Of a stretch of 35,225 bases of DNA, positions 1-8,851 are shown in pieces (position 1 is the first letter of the stretch; every line of letters starts with the position of its first letter). Both the position numbers and the translations under genes were made by a program. Source of the stretch: Prevotella sp. (GTDB lineage Bacteria; Bacteroidota; Bacteroidia; Bacteroidales; Bacteroidaceae). The notes beneath the pieces are model-generated. The model did not search any database and was not told the origin of the DNA. It saw nothing but the letters and a program-made list of their open reading frames with translations. The stretch spans positions 1 through 35,225 of the forward strand of contig JAFTAR010000191.1 of assembly GCA_017455495.1 (NCBI GenBank), in the 5' to 3' direction.

Positions 1-138
1 CGTCAGGCCAGTGCTTTGCCGCCGGCTTCCTTCAGATTCCACCTCGCGATGGACACCCTTGCCTTTGGCTGTGTGCTTGCCGCTATTAGGCCGCGCTCGG
101 GACTTGCACCCGTTAGATTATGCCCATGTCGGGCGAAC
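1..138 (-). mobile_element. Group II intron (probably class IIC), 5' end of domain I, cut by window edge
   Basis: On the minus strand this begins GTTCGCCCGACATGGGC, close to the GUGYGCCCGGCAUGGG start of bacterial group II introns. It continues with domain I signatures in the expected order: GGGTGCAAGTCCCG, then GCAAGGGTGTCC, then GGAATCTGAAGGAAGC and CGGCAAA. I recognise the same order in the Oceanobacillus iheyensis IIC intron. The 5' splice site is inferred at the complement of base 138. Only about 138 nt of domain I are present. The rest of the ribozyme and any reverse transcriptase/maturase ORF would lie left of the window. The upstream exon ends in a 12-bp terminator stem (142-176) plus TTG, the preferred insertion context of class IIC introns. 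A 61-codon plus-strand ORF across this stretch is spurious. Confidence 0.85.
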
Positions 139-141
139 CAA

Positions 142-176
142 CAGCGGGCAGACATGCTGTTGCCGTCTGCCCGCTG
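142..176 (-). terminator. Rho-independent terminator hairpin of the susC-susD operon, now the 5' exon of the intron
   Basis: Bases 142-153 (CAGCGGGCAGAC) and 165-176 form a perfect 12-bp inverted repeat around an 11-nt loop, 29 nt past the stop of the last gene in the operon. On the minus strand only TTG separates the stem from the intron start, so the T tract has probably been displaced to the far side of the intron. Confidence 0.75.
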
Positions 177-204
177 CGGGTAAAAGAGGTAGGTAATTTC
201 CTAA

Positions 205-723
205 TTATTTGTTCTTGTTGGCATTGATCAGGGCCTGACCATCGAAGGCGCTGCTGGCGTTCCATGAGTGGGTGGCAAGGACGGTGCGCATGCTGTCCTT
301 CGACAGGGTCATGGTGACAACGAAGTCGTTGTGGCAGATGCCGCCAACGGTATCCACGCAGAACGTGGGAATCATCACTTTCTGCACGATGTCGTTCTCC
401 TCGTTGCTCAGGGCTGCCACTGCGTTGAAGTTGTTGCGGGCGTAGTCCTCGGTGACGTACATCGGGTGCTCAATAATCTTGATGCCCTTCTCGCCATAGA
501 TGGTGGTGTCGCGCAGCTCAACGAAGCGGTCCTGTGCCTTCTGGGTGAGGCTGCCGGCACTGCTCAGGGTGAAGTCAATCCAGAAGTCCTGCTTGCCGCC
601 GATGTTTTGGCTGTGGTCAGCAAGGGGCTGGCCGGTGATGTCGCCATCCTTGTCGCAGCTGACGAAGGCTGTTGAAAGGGCAGCCATAGCAAGGACAGCC
701 ATTACATATTTATAAATCTTCAT
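205..723 (-). CDS. Small surface lipoprotein of the SusC/SusD locus, function unknown
   Basis: 172 residues from the ATG at 723. A reading from TTG at 735 adds four residues but is less likely, because MKIYKYVMAVLAMAALSTAF is already a complete signal peptide. The lipobox ends at Cys23, and CDKDGD after it is acidic, as in Bacteroidetes lipoproteins exported to the cell surface. No catalytic motif is visible. The mature part looks like a small beta-rich domain with aromatic and charged residues. It is the last gene of the operon, 34 bp after the beta-helix lipoprotein and just before the terminator. Position and export signal suggest a glycan-binding accessory (SusE/F-like role). That role is inference. 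I do not recognise the family. Confidence 0.75.
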   Translation of the reverse strand: MKIYKYVMAVLAMAALSTAFVSCDKDGDITGQPLADHSQNIGGKQDFWIDFTLSSAGSLTQKAQDRFVELRDTTIYGEKGIKIIEHPMYVTEDYARNNFNAVAALSNEENDIVQKVMIPTFCVDTVGGICHNDFVVTMTLSKDSMRTVLATHSWNASSAFDGQALINANKNK

Positions 724-757
724 AGTCTTAAACAATTTTCAGTTTACAATTATCAAT

Positions 758-3133
758 TTATTTACCCAGGCGCAGACGCGTACATCCGGCACCGCTCTTG
801 TAAATGGCCGAGTTCAGCACCTTGTCGGTTTGCTGGTAGTAGAGACCGTCAATGCCATTGTCAGTATGGTAGTCAAGGTGATTAGGTGTCTCGCCGATGA
901 AGTGCTGCGGGTTGGGGCTAACCATAAGGTCGGTAGCGCGCAGGCTCTCATCAAGGTGTACCGTCAGCTCGTCGGTTCCGTGAGGATAGATACCCTCGCC
1001 CGACTTGATCCACTTGCCAGGAGCATTCGACGTAGCGTTGAAAGCGTTGGCTGCGAAGGGCTGTCCATTGGTGAGGTACTCCTCGTCGTTGGTAGTCCAG
1101 TTGTTGTAGATTTCGAAGGTACAAGTGCCGCTTCCGTCACCGCCCTGGATGTTACGGGTATCCCAACCTGACGAACCCATGCCACGGTTGACATCGTCGG
1201 CATTCTTGGTGAGGATGATCACGTTGTCGTGGAACTCAAGCAGCGAACCGCCGGGGTTGTAGCGGGTATTGATGATCGGGGTGTTGGCCACAGTGCAGAA
1301 GTTTACGAACGTGTTGTGGTGCAGGTTGATATGCCAGCGCACGCTCTCGTCCCACATCAGGTTACGGTTGTTGTCGGTGACAACACTGCGCTTCGGGTTG
1401 TTGAAGAACACGCACTCTGCCACTTCGACATCCTGCAGGATGTTTGACTTAGTCTTACCGTTATGGTCGCCAAAGATGTAGGCATAGTCTCCGCCATTCT
1501 GGCTGTAATAGCCGCAGTTGTAGAAGTCGCAACCAATCAGGCGGATGTGCTGGATATAGAAGTCGTTAGAACCCTGGATACGGAAGAATCCGCGGATGAG
1601 GCCCTGGAACGAGCAGTTATGCCACTCCAGTGTGGTAACATTGATACCCATGCCATTGGAGTACATGTTCATGAAGTAGTTGCCCACAGCTCCGGCTATA
1701 CCCTCCTGAGAATGTCCATAGTTGGTAGCCTGCGGCACGTCAACATCAAGATCCATGAAGCGGATGCTGTCAATGTCGAGCGTGATGGAGGCGTTCTCAC
1801 CTGCAACCGGCTGGCGACCCAGCATGAAGTTACATGTGCGGGGGCTTGCACCATTATAGTACATACCTGCGAGGTAGAACTTTGCGCGGCCCTTGCCGGC
1901 AGCCAGGTCGGCAGGATTGGTCTGGATGGTGAGGCCCTTATAGATCTGGACGTTGGTGCTTACGAAGTATGCCTTGCCGCCTTCGAGATAGAACACCTGG
2001 TTCTCAGGCGACTCACTGCTGGCGCAGTAGTCATCAAGAATCTGGTCAAGCTTCATGGCGTTATACTGCGAGATGTCGTAGATGGTCCATGATGCAGGAT
2101 CCTCGCCAACGGTATCGGCAGCCCAAGCAGTGTGCTCAATGAGACGTGGAGCAGCCGGGGTACCCTTGGTGCGCTTCATCGTAGTGTTGTAGCAGGCATC
2201 AATTGACTCAGGAATGTCTTTGTCCCATACATCAATGTTGTAGCAGGAGTTCTCAGTAAGGTCATCAAGAACGAACTCATAGACACCATTCTCGTCCCAA
2301 GCCGACTCAGGAATGTCAATGCGATATGAGGACTGGCCCTTGATAGTAGCATTAGGAGTAGATGCGCTGGCATCAATGGTGAAATAGTCAACCTTCAGCA
2401 TTGTAGAATCGGCATCAACGAAGTTCCAATAGCCGCGGAATTTCTCCTTCTGTGCATCAGCGTAGGAAGAAATGTTGCGGTTGAGGCGAATCTTCATTGA
2501 GGTCTTGGTAATCTCAGACACCTGAATCACGAAGGGCACCCAATCGCGTGCAGAAGTCTCCATGGCCCAGTAGTCGGCCCACTCACGCAGAGTTCCCCAG
2601 CCATACCATTCTGAGTTCTTTGTGTCGTTCTTCCAGGCTGCATCGGCAGAGTTAAGCACATCATACACGCCGGCCTCGCCGTTCCACAGAGGATAGCCAG
2701 TGGCATCAAATGAGTGGAGTGCGCGGATAGCAAAACGGTATACGCTCTGATAGTTCAGGTTCTCAATGATGAGGTTGTAGCGTGAGGGATCGGCAACCAC
2801 GACGTGGCCGAAGAGCTGACGATTCTCCTCGTTGTTCATAGTCTTGCGCCAGCCCTCGTCGCCTTCTGAGACGAAGCCAACGGGCGTGGTCCACATTATC
2901 TCATAGCCCACGGCGTCATCAACTATATACCAATACAGGTTGGCAGTGTTATAGTCGGTAATGACACTGTTGTATGGGTCTGTTGATTTACCCGTGTTGT
3001 TCTCGCAGCGGAACATGGGTCGGAACAGGCGCTCAGCTGATACTGACGAAGCATTCTCCTCTTCGTTGTCCTTACATGAGTAGAACGACATGGAGGTCAG
3101 CAGTGCCAATGAAAATAAAAATATCTTTTTCAT
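758..3133 (-). CDS. Lipoprotein with right-handed beta-helix, DUF4957/DUF5123-like (pectin-locus type)
   Basis: 791 residues. The signal peptide has a lipobox Cys at residue 20 followed by KDNEEEN, which suggests a surface-exposed lipoprotein. The N-terminal third (about 40-330) contains fibronectin type III-like strands. The central and C-terminal parts have the repeated short-strand, Asn/Gly-rich pattern of a parallel beta-helix (for example LEWHNCSFQGLIRGFFRIQG and the segment with LIGCDFYNCGYYSQNGG). This arrangement, with a C-terminal stretch resembling DUF5123, is common in Bacteroidetes pectin loci next to SusC/SusD. No PL-family Lys/Asp catalytic set was identified, so it may bind glycan, or be a lyase of unrecognised type. 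It starts 27 bp after susD stops, in the same operon. Confidence 0.75.
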   Translation of the reverse strand: MKKIFLFSLALLTSMSFYSCKDNEEENASSVSAERLFRPMFRCENNTGKSTDPYNSVITDYNTANLYWYIVDDAVGYEIMWTTPVGFVSEGDEGWRKTMNNEENRQLFGHVVVADPSRYNLIIENLNYQSVYRFAIRALHSFDATGYPLWNGEAGVYDVLNSADAAWKNDTKNSEWYGWGTLREWADYWAMETSARDWVPFVIQVSEITKTSMKIRLNRNISSYADAQKEKFRGYWNFVDADSTMLKVDYFTIDASASTPNATIKGQSSYRIDIPESAWDENGVYEFVLDDLTENSCYNIDVWDKDIPESIDACYNTTMKRTKGTPAAPRLIEHTAWAADTVGEDPASWTIYDISQYNAMKLDQILDDYCASSESPENQVFYLEGGKAYFVSTNVQIYKGLTIQTNPADLAAGKGRAKFYLAGMYYNGASPRTCNFMLGRQPVAGENASITLDIDSIRFMDLDVDVPQATNYGHSQEGIAGAVGNYFMNMYSNGMGINVTTLEWHNCSFQGLIRGFFRIQGSNDFYIQHIRLIGCDFYNCGYYSQNGGDYAYIFGDHNGKTKSNILQDVEVAECVFFNNPKRSVVTDNNRNLMWDESVRWHINLHHNTFVNFCTVANTPIINTRYNPGGSLLEFHDNVIILTKNADDVNRGMGSSGWDTRNIQGGDGSGTCTFEIYNNWTTNDEEYLTNGQPFAANAFNATSNAPGKWIKSGEGIYPHGTDELTVHLDESLRATDLMVSPNPQHFIGETPNHLDYHTDNGIDGLYYQQTDKVLNSAIYKSGAGCTRLRLGK

Positions 3134-3160
3134 GTTCTTCAGTCTTTCTGATTCATTAAA

Positions 3161-5302
3161 TTAGTATCCATAGTAGTTCGTGTAGGCACCGCTTGAACGG
3201 GCGATGGCTTCATCGGGTATGGGCAGGATGTAGCGTACAGCCGGCAGACGGTTGATGTTGTCCTGAGCATTGTCGGCATTGATGGTGAAGTTCTTCACAG
3301 CACCGTTGTCCACCACTACGAAGTTACCCCTCTGATTGGTACGGATAAAGCCGAAGAGCGAATACAGAACCTGGTTCTTGGCAGAACCGTCATCATTAGT
3401 CCATGCAAGAGTAGTGGTATTCCACGCAACTGAATTAGAGCTTGACGACAAGCCGGTAATAGAGCGTGCCGACACTGGCTCGTAAGGCAGATCGTTGTTA
3501 GACACATACTTTGCAGGAGTGTCGGAAGTGGGGTTGACAATAACCTCGTAGGGGTTGACAATATAGAACATGTAGAGCGAGCGGTTGGGGAAGTTTGCAT
3601 CGTAATAGTTCTTCACGAGGAAGGAGTACATATCAGACACGAATACTTCCTGCCATGCTATGTTGTCGTGCTGTTCCACCATGTCAATGTACGATGAAGT
3701 ACCGGCCATGGCCTCTGCCATTGCGTAGTAGTCAAGGAAGGTGAAGAACACCGTCTCGGCATACTGGTTGTTGCGCACGAGGTCCTTCCAGCGCATGTTC
3801 TCACCGGCAAACTCCCACTTGCGCTCGTCGAGCACCAGCTTCAGGAAGTCTTCCTTGGTATTGGCGGCGGCAACATAGTTGTCAACCTTATCAGCGTGGT
3901 TGGCAGAGTCGAAGGCACGGCGACGCACAATCTTCAGAGCCTCCTGTGCATCGGCCGTAGGACCATTCAGCTCGTTCTCAGCCTCTGCAAACATCAGCAG
4001 CACGTCGGTGTAGCGGATGTAGGCAAAGTTGATGCCTGTGGCAGAGGTCGTTGACTTGCCAAGTCCGTTGGTATTCCACAGCTTCGACCACTTGTTGTTG
4101 TGCATGGCGTAGTCAAGGCGTATGGCGGGCAGACCCTGGCCGTCATAGTACCAGAGACCGCAGATGTAGTCGCGACGCAGGTCAAGAGGATCGAATGTGT
4201 AGCGATAGAAAGCAGTAGTGCGCACGCCACCGTCGGTCTTACCCCAAGTAGAGTTGGAATAGTCGTCGACGACAGATGCATCAACGCCGCTTGAAGGTCC
4301 CTGTGCGTATCCCCAGTAGCTGTTGTTCTCCTTGGCAAAGGGAATCTCGAAGATGGGGTCATCACCAGTGGCAGGAATGAAGTTGCACTCATCAATGAAG
4401 ACGTCACGATAGGCCTTATTAAGGTGGTGGCCTTCAGCATCAATAATCTTCTTGGTGTAGTCGCGGGCAATGGTGTAGTAATCGCGGTAGTTGTTGGGGC
4501 GCGTCATGGTGTAGTTCACCTTGTCGCCGGCAGCATGGTTGAGCGAATAGCCACCAGCCTGCAGGGCCAGACGGGCAATCATGGCGTAGGCGGCCTCCTT
4601 GCTGATGCGCTCAGGAGCTGCAATGCTTGCATCCTGGTCGGAGTACATATACTCAGCAGCATGCTGCAAGTCTGCGATGAGAGCATCGCTGACCTCCTGT
4701 CGCGGTGTCACTGCAGGAATCAGGTTGTCGGTCTCGTAGGTAGATTTCAGCGTGAAGGGAATGTCGCCCCAGTACCACAGCAGTTCGTGGTAGAACATGG
4801 CGCGCATCACCTTTGCTTCGCCCATCATCTGGGTCATCATGGTCACCTTTGGCACCTGAACGGTGGTGACGGTGCCGTCGTCGGCAGTCTGTGCGCCGTC
4901 CTCGGTACCTTCCTCGTAGAGGCTGCTGTTCTGCAGGTTGTAGATAAACTCGTTTGCGGTCTCTACGCCAGAGTACAGGTTGTTCCAAAGAGACTCCACG
5001 TTGCTGGCATCCGAACGCACATCAAAGCGGTTGGGCTTGTTGCCTACGGCAGCTTCGTTGCTATTGGCCGAAAAGTCCACATCGCTGTTCAGCTGGAAGG
5101 TGTTGTAAAGGTTGTTGCCGAACAGGTTGTCGGAGCAAATCTTAGCGTAGACACCATAGAGGGCAGTACGCACCTCACCCTCGGAGCCGTATACCAGTTC
5201 CGTACTTGCAACGTTGGTGGCAGGCTCCACCTCAAGGTAGTCGTTGCAGGCCGTCAGTGTCATCAGGGCCAGGCCACTGATAATTATCTTGTTTGGCTTC
5301 AT
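3161..5302 (-). CDS. susD: RagB/SusD family glycan-binding outer membrane lipoprotein
   Basis: 713 residues. The lipobox is LMTLTAC with Cys19, followed by NDYLEVEPAT, the usual SusD opening. Family features include the early TPR-type helices (GVYAKICSDN, SLWNNLYSGVETANEFI), the MGEAKVMRAMFYHELLWYWG helix, DVLLMFAEAENELNG and a late segment beginning DERKWEFAGENMRW. The protein caps the SusC barrel at the cell surface and captures oligosaccharides. It is somewhat longer than typical SusD proteins. The gene lies 34 bp downstream of susC. The substrate is inferred as a pectin component from the DUF4957-like partner and from the PL9 and CE8 genes elsewhere in the window. Confidence 0.95.
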   Translation of the reverse strand: MKPNKIIISGLALMTLTACNDYLEVEPATNVASTELVYGSEGEVRTALYGVYAKICSDNLFGNNLYNTFQLNSDVDFSANSNEAAVGNKPNRFDVRSDASNVESLWNNLYSGVETANEFIYNLQNSSLYEEGTEDGAQTADDGTVTTVQVPKVTMMTQMMGEAKVMRAMFYHELLWYWGDIPFTLKSTYETDNLIPAVTPRQEVSDALIADLQHAAEYMYSDQDASIAAPERISKEAAYAMIARLALQAGGYSLNHAAGDKVNYTMTRPNNYRDYYTIARDYTKKIIDAEGHHLNKAYRDVFIDECNFIPATGDDPIFEIPFAKENNSYWGYAQGPSSGVDASVVDDYSNSTWGKTDGGVRTTAFYRYTFDPLDLRRDYICGLWYYDGQGLPAIRLDYAMHNNKWSKLWNTNGLGKSTTSATGINFAYIRYTDVLLMFAEAENELNGPTADAQEALKIVRRRAFDSANHADKVDNYVAAANTKEDFLKLVLDERKWEFAGENMRWKDLVRNNQYAETVFFTFLDYYAMAEAMAGTSSYIDMVEQHDNIAWQEVFVSDMYSFLVKNYYDANFPNRSLYMFYIVNPYEVIVNPTSDTPAKYVSNNDLPYEPVSARSITGLSSSSNSVAWNTTTLAWTNDDGSAKNQVLYSLFGFIRTNQRGNFVVVDNGAVKNFTINADNAQDNINRLPAVRYILPIPDEAIARSSGAYTNYYGY

Positions 5303-5336
5303 GTTATTTTCAATTTTCTGTTTTCAGTTTTCTTGT

Positions 5337-8300
5337 TTAGAATGTCACGTTAAGACCGAATGAGAAGGTACGTGCGCGCGGATAGCGGTTGTAGTCCATA
5401 GAAGGAGTGAGACCCGACTGCACGTCAACCTCTGGATCATAGCCTGAATAGTTGGTCAGGATGAAGAGGTTTGAGGCAGAGACATAGGCGCGCACTTTGC
5501 TGAGAAGGATTTTCTCAGTGAGCGTCTTCGGCAGAGTGTAGCCGATGGTGACATCCGAGCAGCGGATGAAGGAACCGTCCTCAACAAAAGCGTCAAGCAT
5601 GATGTTGGTGATAACGTCGGCGGGGTTCCACATCGTAGCGTTGGAGTTCATGGTGCGATAGAGTCCGGGCATGCCGTCCAGGTTGCCGTTCTTATAGAGG
5701 CTCTCACCAGTGATGTTATGGCCATTGACGTCGGTGAATCCATCGGGAGCACTGTAACGCCAGCGGTTGTCTGCATACCTTGCGTAAGCGTTGGTGAATG
5801 TATTCTGGTTCTTTGCTGTGCTTGACAGGGCGTATGCAGTAGCATTATACACGTCGAAGTCAAGCATATAGGTAAAGTTGGCCACGAAGTCGAAGTCCTT
5901 CCACTGTCCGCTCAGTCCGAAACCGCCCTGCCACTTCGGTGTGGTACGGCCGATAACGGTCTTGTCGTCCTGGTTGATCTGGCCGTCGCCGTTAAGGTCA
6001 CGGATCTTCAGCTTGCCAGGCATGGTGCTGTAGCTGGAGTGAGAGCTGGCCAGCACGCCGTTGCCGCTGTTGCCCTCGTAGCCGTCGGTGATAGTACCGC
6101 CAACGAGAATGCCGTTGACAGAGCCTTTGCTCTTAGGAGTAGCAACGTAGGTGGTGGCAGTGGGATAGGTGAACTCATCCCATGTGTAGAGACCGTCGTA
6201 GACATAGCCGTACATCAGGCCCAGTTCGCCGCCCACTTCAAGCAGGTAGTCCTGCTCGTCTGACGACTTCCAAGCACTTGCATGGTTGAAGATGCGTGTG
6301 TCGGTGGCATTCAGGGCCTTGATGGTCATCTTGTTATGGCCCAGGGTGAAGTTGGCACTCAGCACATAGTCACGACCGCGCAGGATGTCGCCGTTGACAG
6401 TGAGTTCCCAACCGTTGTTCTGCACCTTACCGATGTTCTGCATCTGCTTGCTATAGCCTGATACACCGGGTATCGGAGAAGAGTAGAGCAGGTCGCGGGT
6501 AGTGTTCCAGTAAAGCTCCGGAGTGATGGTCAGACGTCCACCCCACAGCGAGATGTCGGCAGCGAGGTTGCGTGTGACGGTAGTCTCCCACTTGATGTCC
6601 TTATTAGGATAGTTGCTGGGAACAGTGTAGTTCAGCTCACCGTTGGCAGTGGTGGTTGATGCAAACTCAGGACCGCCAGAGTTGCTGGAGGTGTAGAGGA
6701 AGCGCCACAGGTCGTCGTTGATGTTGTTGTTACCGGCCAGACCGTAGGCAGCACGAAGCTTCAACTGGTCAAGCCATCTTACATCCTTCAGAAATGGCTC
6801 CTCGCTGATTACCCATGCACCGCTCACTGAGGGGAAGTAGCCCCACTGGTTGCCGGGAGCAAACTTAGAGCTGCCGTCAGCGCGGAACGTTGCAGAAAGC
6901 AAGTACTTGTGGTTGTAGTTGTAAGAAACCTGTCCGAAGAACGAAGCTGTGCGGTTGGCCGTTGAACGCAGGGTGTAAGTATCCTGAGCGTAGGGCTGGC
7001 CAAGAGCCATGTTGTTAAGGGCAGTGTTGGCATCAATGCCAGTATCGAAGAGGTGAGCGGTCTGCTTGTTCTCCTTGTACTGGGTGTTGTAGATTTCCTG
7101 ACCCAGGAGGAACGACAGGTTGTGAACATCCTGCAGTGTCAAGTCATAGCTGGCAGTATTCGTCCAGGTATAGGACTCCACGGTGCGGTTTTTCAGATAT
7201 GCCACAGGCTTCTGCTGGTGCACATCTTTCTGTCCTTCACTGGTCAGCCAGCCATAGTAGCGCTGCTCGTCGCGGAACGAGATGGTGTAGTTACCCTCTG
7301 AACGCAGCACAAGTCCTGCGATGGGAGTCCACTTCAGGGCCAGCTGCTGGCTGAAGGTGTAGCTATGCTTCTTCTGCGTGTTGGTCTGGATGTCGGTCAC
7401 AGGGTTGGTGAGGTTGAAACGCTCTGCATCGGCAGCCGACTCCATGATGGAGTAGTTACCCCAGGAACGCAGACCTGCGGTGGGCTGATAGCGCAGCACG
7501 CGGTCAACGAGGCCGCCGGAACCGATGTTGGCACCACCGGCACCCTCGTCACGACGATAGGTGACCTTCGGGTTATAGGTCAGCTCCAGATTGTTCGACA
7601 GCTTGGTGTTCAACTTCAGGTTGATGTTGGTACGGCGAACGCCTGAACCGAGGATGATACCTACGTCCTCAGACTGAGTGAGAGAGAGGTTGAAGCGAGT
7701 ATTCTCATTACCACCGCCTACAGTGAGGTTGGCCATGTAGCTGGTGGGGTGATTGCCAAGCACTTCGTCCTGCCAGTCGTAGCTGGGCATGGAGTAATAG
7801 ATGGCATTGTCCTTCGGGTTGCCGAAGTCGCCACGGAATGACTTCTGCCAGCTGTCACGTGCACCGCCGCCGTTGCTTGATGCACGGTCGTACATCAGGT
7901 CAACGAACTGACCGGCATTCATGATATCCAGAGAGCGCGACAGAGCAGATGTCTGCAGGCGTCCGTTGAAGGTCACCTGCACCTTGCCGGCCTGGGCACT
8001 CTTCGTGGTTACTATAACAACGCCGTTACCACCCTTGGCACCATAGATAGCGGTAAGGGAGGCATCCTTCAGCACGTCAATGCTGGCAATATCGGTAGGC
8101 GGGATATCGTTGATGTTTGGCACTTGGAAGCCGTCAACGATGAACAACGGGTCGTTGCTCTGGGTCACAGAGGTTGCACCGCGTACGCGGATGTTGATGT
8201 CGGCACCGGGCTGACCGTCAGTGGTAGTAACCTGCACACCGGCAATCTTACCCGTCAGGGCCTCAGCAGCCGAGGCTACTGGCACTGCCTCCAGTTTCTT

Positions 8301-8687
8301 ACCCGAGATAGAACCTACGGAACCCGTCAGGTCTCGGCGAGCCTTGCTGGTGTAACCAACTACGACGACTTCGTCCAGAGAGGCGTTGTCCTCCTGGAGA
8401 GTCACCTGCATGTTTGAACCTGCGGTCACTTCCTGCGGCACCATGCCAATGTAGGAAACGACAACCGTTCTGCCACGCTGAAGAGTCAGCGTAAAGTTTC
8501 CGTCGATGTCGGTCACCGTCGCATTCGTCGGATTTCCTTTCTCAACAACGGTGGCACCGATCACGGTCTCGCCCGTGGGGTCGGTCACCGTGCCCCTCGC
8601 TGTGGTCTGGGCATAAAGCTGACCACCAGCCAAGAGCAGGCACATCAATAGCGCCGTTCGAAAGATGCTCTTGATTTTTAATGACAT
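5337..8687 (-). CDS. susC: SusC/RagA family TonB-dependent outer membrane transporter
   Basis: 1116 residues. The signal peptide ends at about LLAGGQLYAQ. A carboxypeptidase-regulatory-like beta-sandwich follows (residues 30-105: GTVTDPTGETVIGATVVEKG, GNFTLTLQRG, SYIGM). Next come the SusC motif SLDEVVVVGYTSKARRDLTG, the plug domain (GVQVTTTDGQPGADINIRVRG, DPLFIVDGFQVPNINDIPP, IYGAKGGNGVVIVTTKS) and a beta-barrel ending in FGLNVTF. It imports oligosaccharides into the periplasm using TonB energy. It is the first gene of a four-gene operon, with a good promoter at 8739-8770 that diverges from the serine acetyltransferase gene. No SusR or extracytoplasmic sigma/anti-sigma gene is adjacent in the window. 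Confidence 0.96.
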   Translation of the reverse strand: MSLKIKSIFRTALLMCLLLAGGQLYAQTTARGTVTDPTGETVIGATVVEKGNPTNATVTDIDGNFTLTLQRGRTVVVSYIGMVPQEVTAGSNMQVTLQEDNASLDEVVVVGYTSKARRDLTGSVGSISGKKLEAVPVASAAEALTGKIAGVQVTTTDGQPGADINIRVRGATSVTQSNDPLFIVDGFQVPNINDIPPTDIASIDVLKDASLTAIYGAKGGNGVVIVTTKSAQAGKVQVTFNGRLQTSALSRSLDIMNAGQFVDLMYDRASSNGGGARDSWQKSFRGDFGNPKDNAIYYSMPSYDWQDEVLGNHPTSYMANLTVGGGNENTRFNLSLTQSEDVGIILGSGVRRTNINLKLNTKLSNNLELTYNPKVTYRRDEGAGGANIGSGGLVDRVLRYQPTAGLRSWGNYSIMESAADAERFNLTNPVTDIQTNTQKKHSYTFSQQLALKWTPIAGLVLRSEGNYTISFRDEQRYYGWLTSEGQKDVHQQKPVAYLKNRTVESYTWTNTASYDLTLQDVHNLSFLLGQEIYNTQYKENKQTAHLFDTGIDANTALNNMALGQPYAQDTYTLRSTANRTASFFGQVSYNYNHKYLLSATFRADGSSKFAPGNQWGYFPSVSGAWVISEEPFLKDVRWLDQLKLRAAYGLAGNNNINDDLWRFLYTSSNSGGPEFASTTTANGELNYTVPSNYPNKDIKWETTVTRNLAADISLWGGRLTITPELYWNTTRDLLYSSPIPGVSGYSKQMQNIGKVQNNGWELTVNGDILRGRDYVLSANFTLGHNKMTIKALNATDTRIFNHASAWKSSDEQDYLLEVGGELGLMYGYVYDGLYTWDEFTYPTATTYVATPKSKGSVNGILVGGTITDGYEGNSGNGVLASSHSSYSTMPGKLKIRDLNGDGQINQDDKTVIGRTTPKWQGGFGLSGQWKDFDFVANFTYMLDFDVYNATAYALSSTAKNQNTFTNAYARYADNRWRYSAPDGFTDVNGHNITGESLYKNGNLDGMPGLYRTMNSNATMWNPADVITNIMLDAFVEDGSFIRCSDVTIGYTLPKTLTEKILLSKVRAYVSASNLFILTNYSGYDPEVDVQSGLTPSMDYNRYPRARTFSFGLNVTF

Positions 8688-8738
8688 AAATTAATTAATT
8701 TTGGTTAGTTTAACTGTTAGTTAGTACATAATCGGGTG

Positions 8739-8770
8739 CAAATGTACGAAGAAAACTTAACATAGCCAAA
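8739..8770 (-). promoter_or_regulatory. Bacteroidetes-type promoter of the susC operon
   Basis: On the minus strand, TTTG (8770-8767) is followed after 20 nt by TACATTTG (8746-8739), fitting the -33/-7 consensus TTTG and TAnnTTTG. Transcription should begin around 8733, giving a leader of about 45 nt before the susC ATG. Confidence 0.75.
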
Positions 8771-8796
8771 GAAAGCATGTCTTTTTTTTGGTTTTC

Positions 8797-8828
8797 TTTT
8801 GCTTTTCTCCCAACTTTGCTTAACTTTG
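8797..8828 (+). promoter_or_regulatory. Bacteroidetes-type promoter of the serine acetyltransferase gene
   Basis: TTTTG (8797-8801) is followed after 19 nt by TAACTTTG (8821-8828), a full -7 match. Transcription should begin near 8835, just before the ATG at 8852. An upstream in-frame ATG at 8777 would lie ahead of the promoter, which rules it out as the start. Confidence 0.75.
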
Positions 8829-8851
8829 CACCACATTATTTATTTATATAT

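Noticed and set aside
11..196. 61-codon plus-strand ORF at the left edge
   Set aside because: It runs across the intron domain I and the terminator hairpin in antisense. This stretch is RNA structure, not protein.
4424..5353. 309-codon plus-strand ORF opposite susD
   Set aside because: Antisense shadow. The minus frame has a full SusD protein with lipobox and family motifs, and the plus frame shows none.
8777..8851. 25-residue hydrophobic N-terminal extension of the serine acetyltransferase
   Set aside because: It overlaps the promoter boxes, and the predicted transcription start is downstream of it. The enzyme is cytoplasmic.
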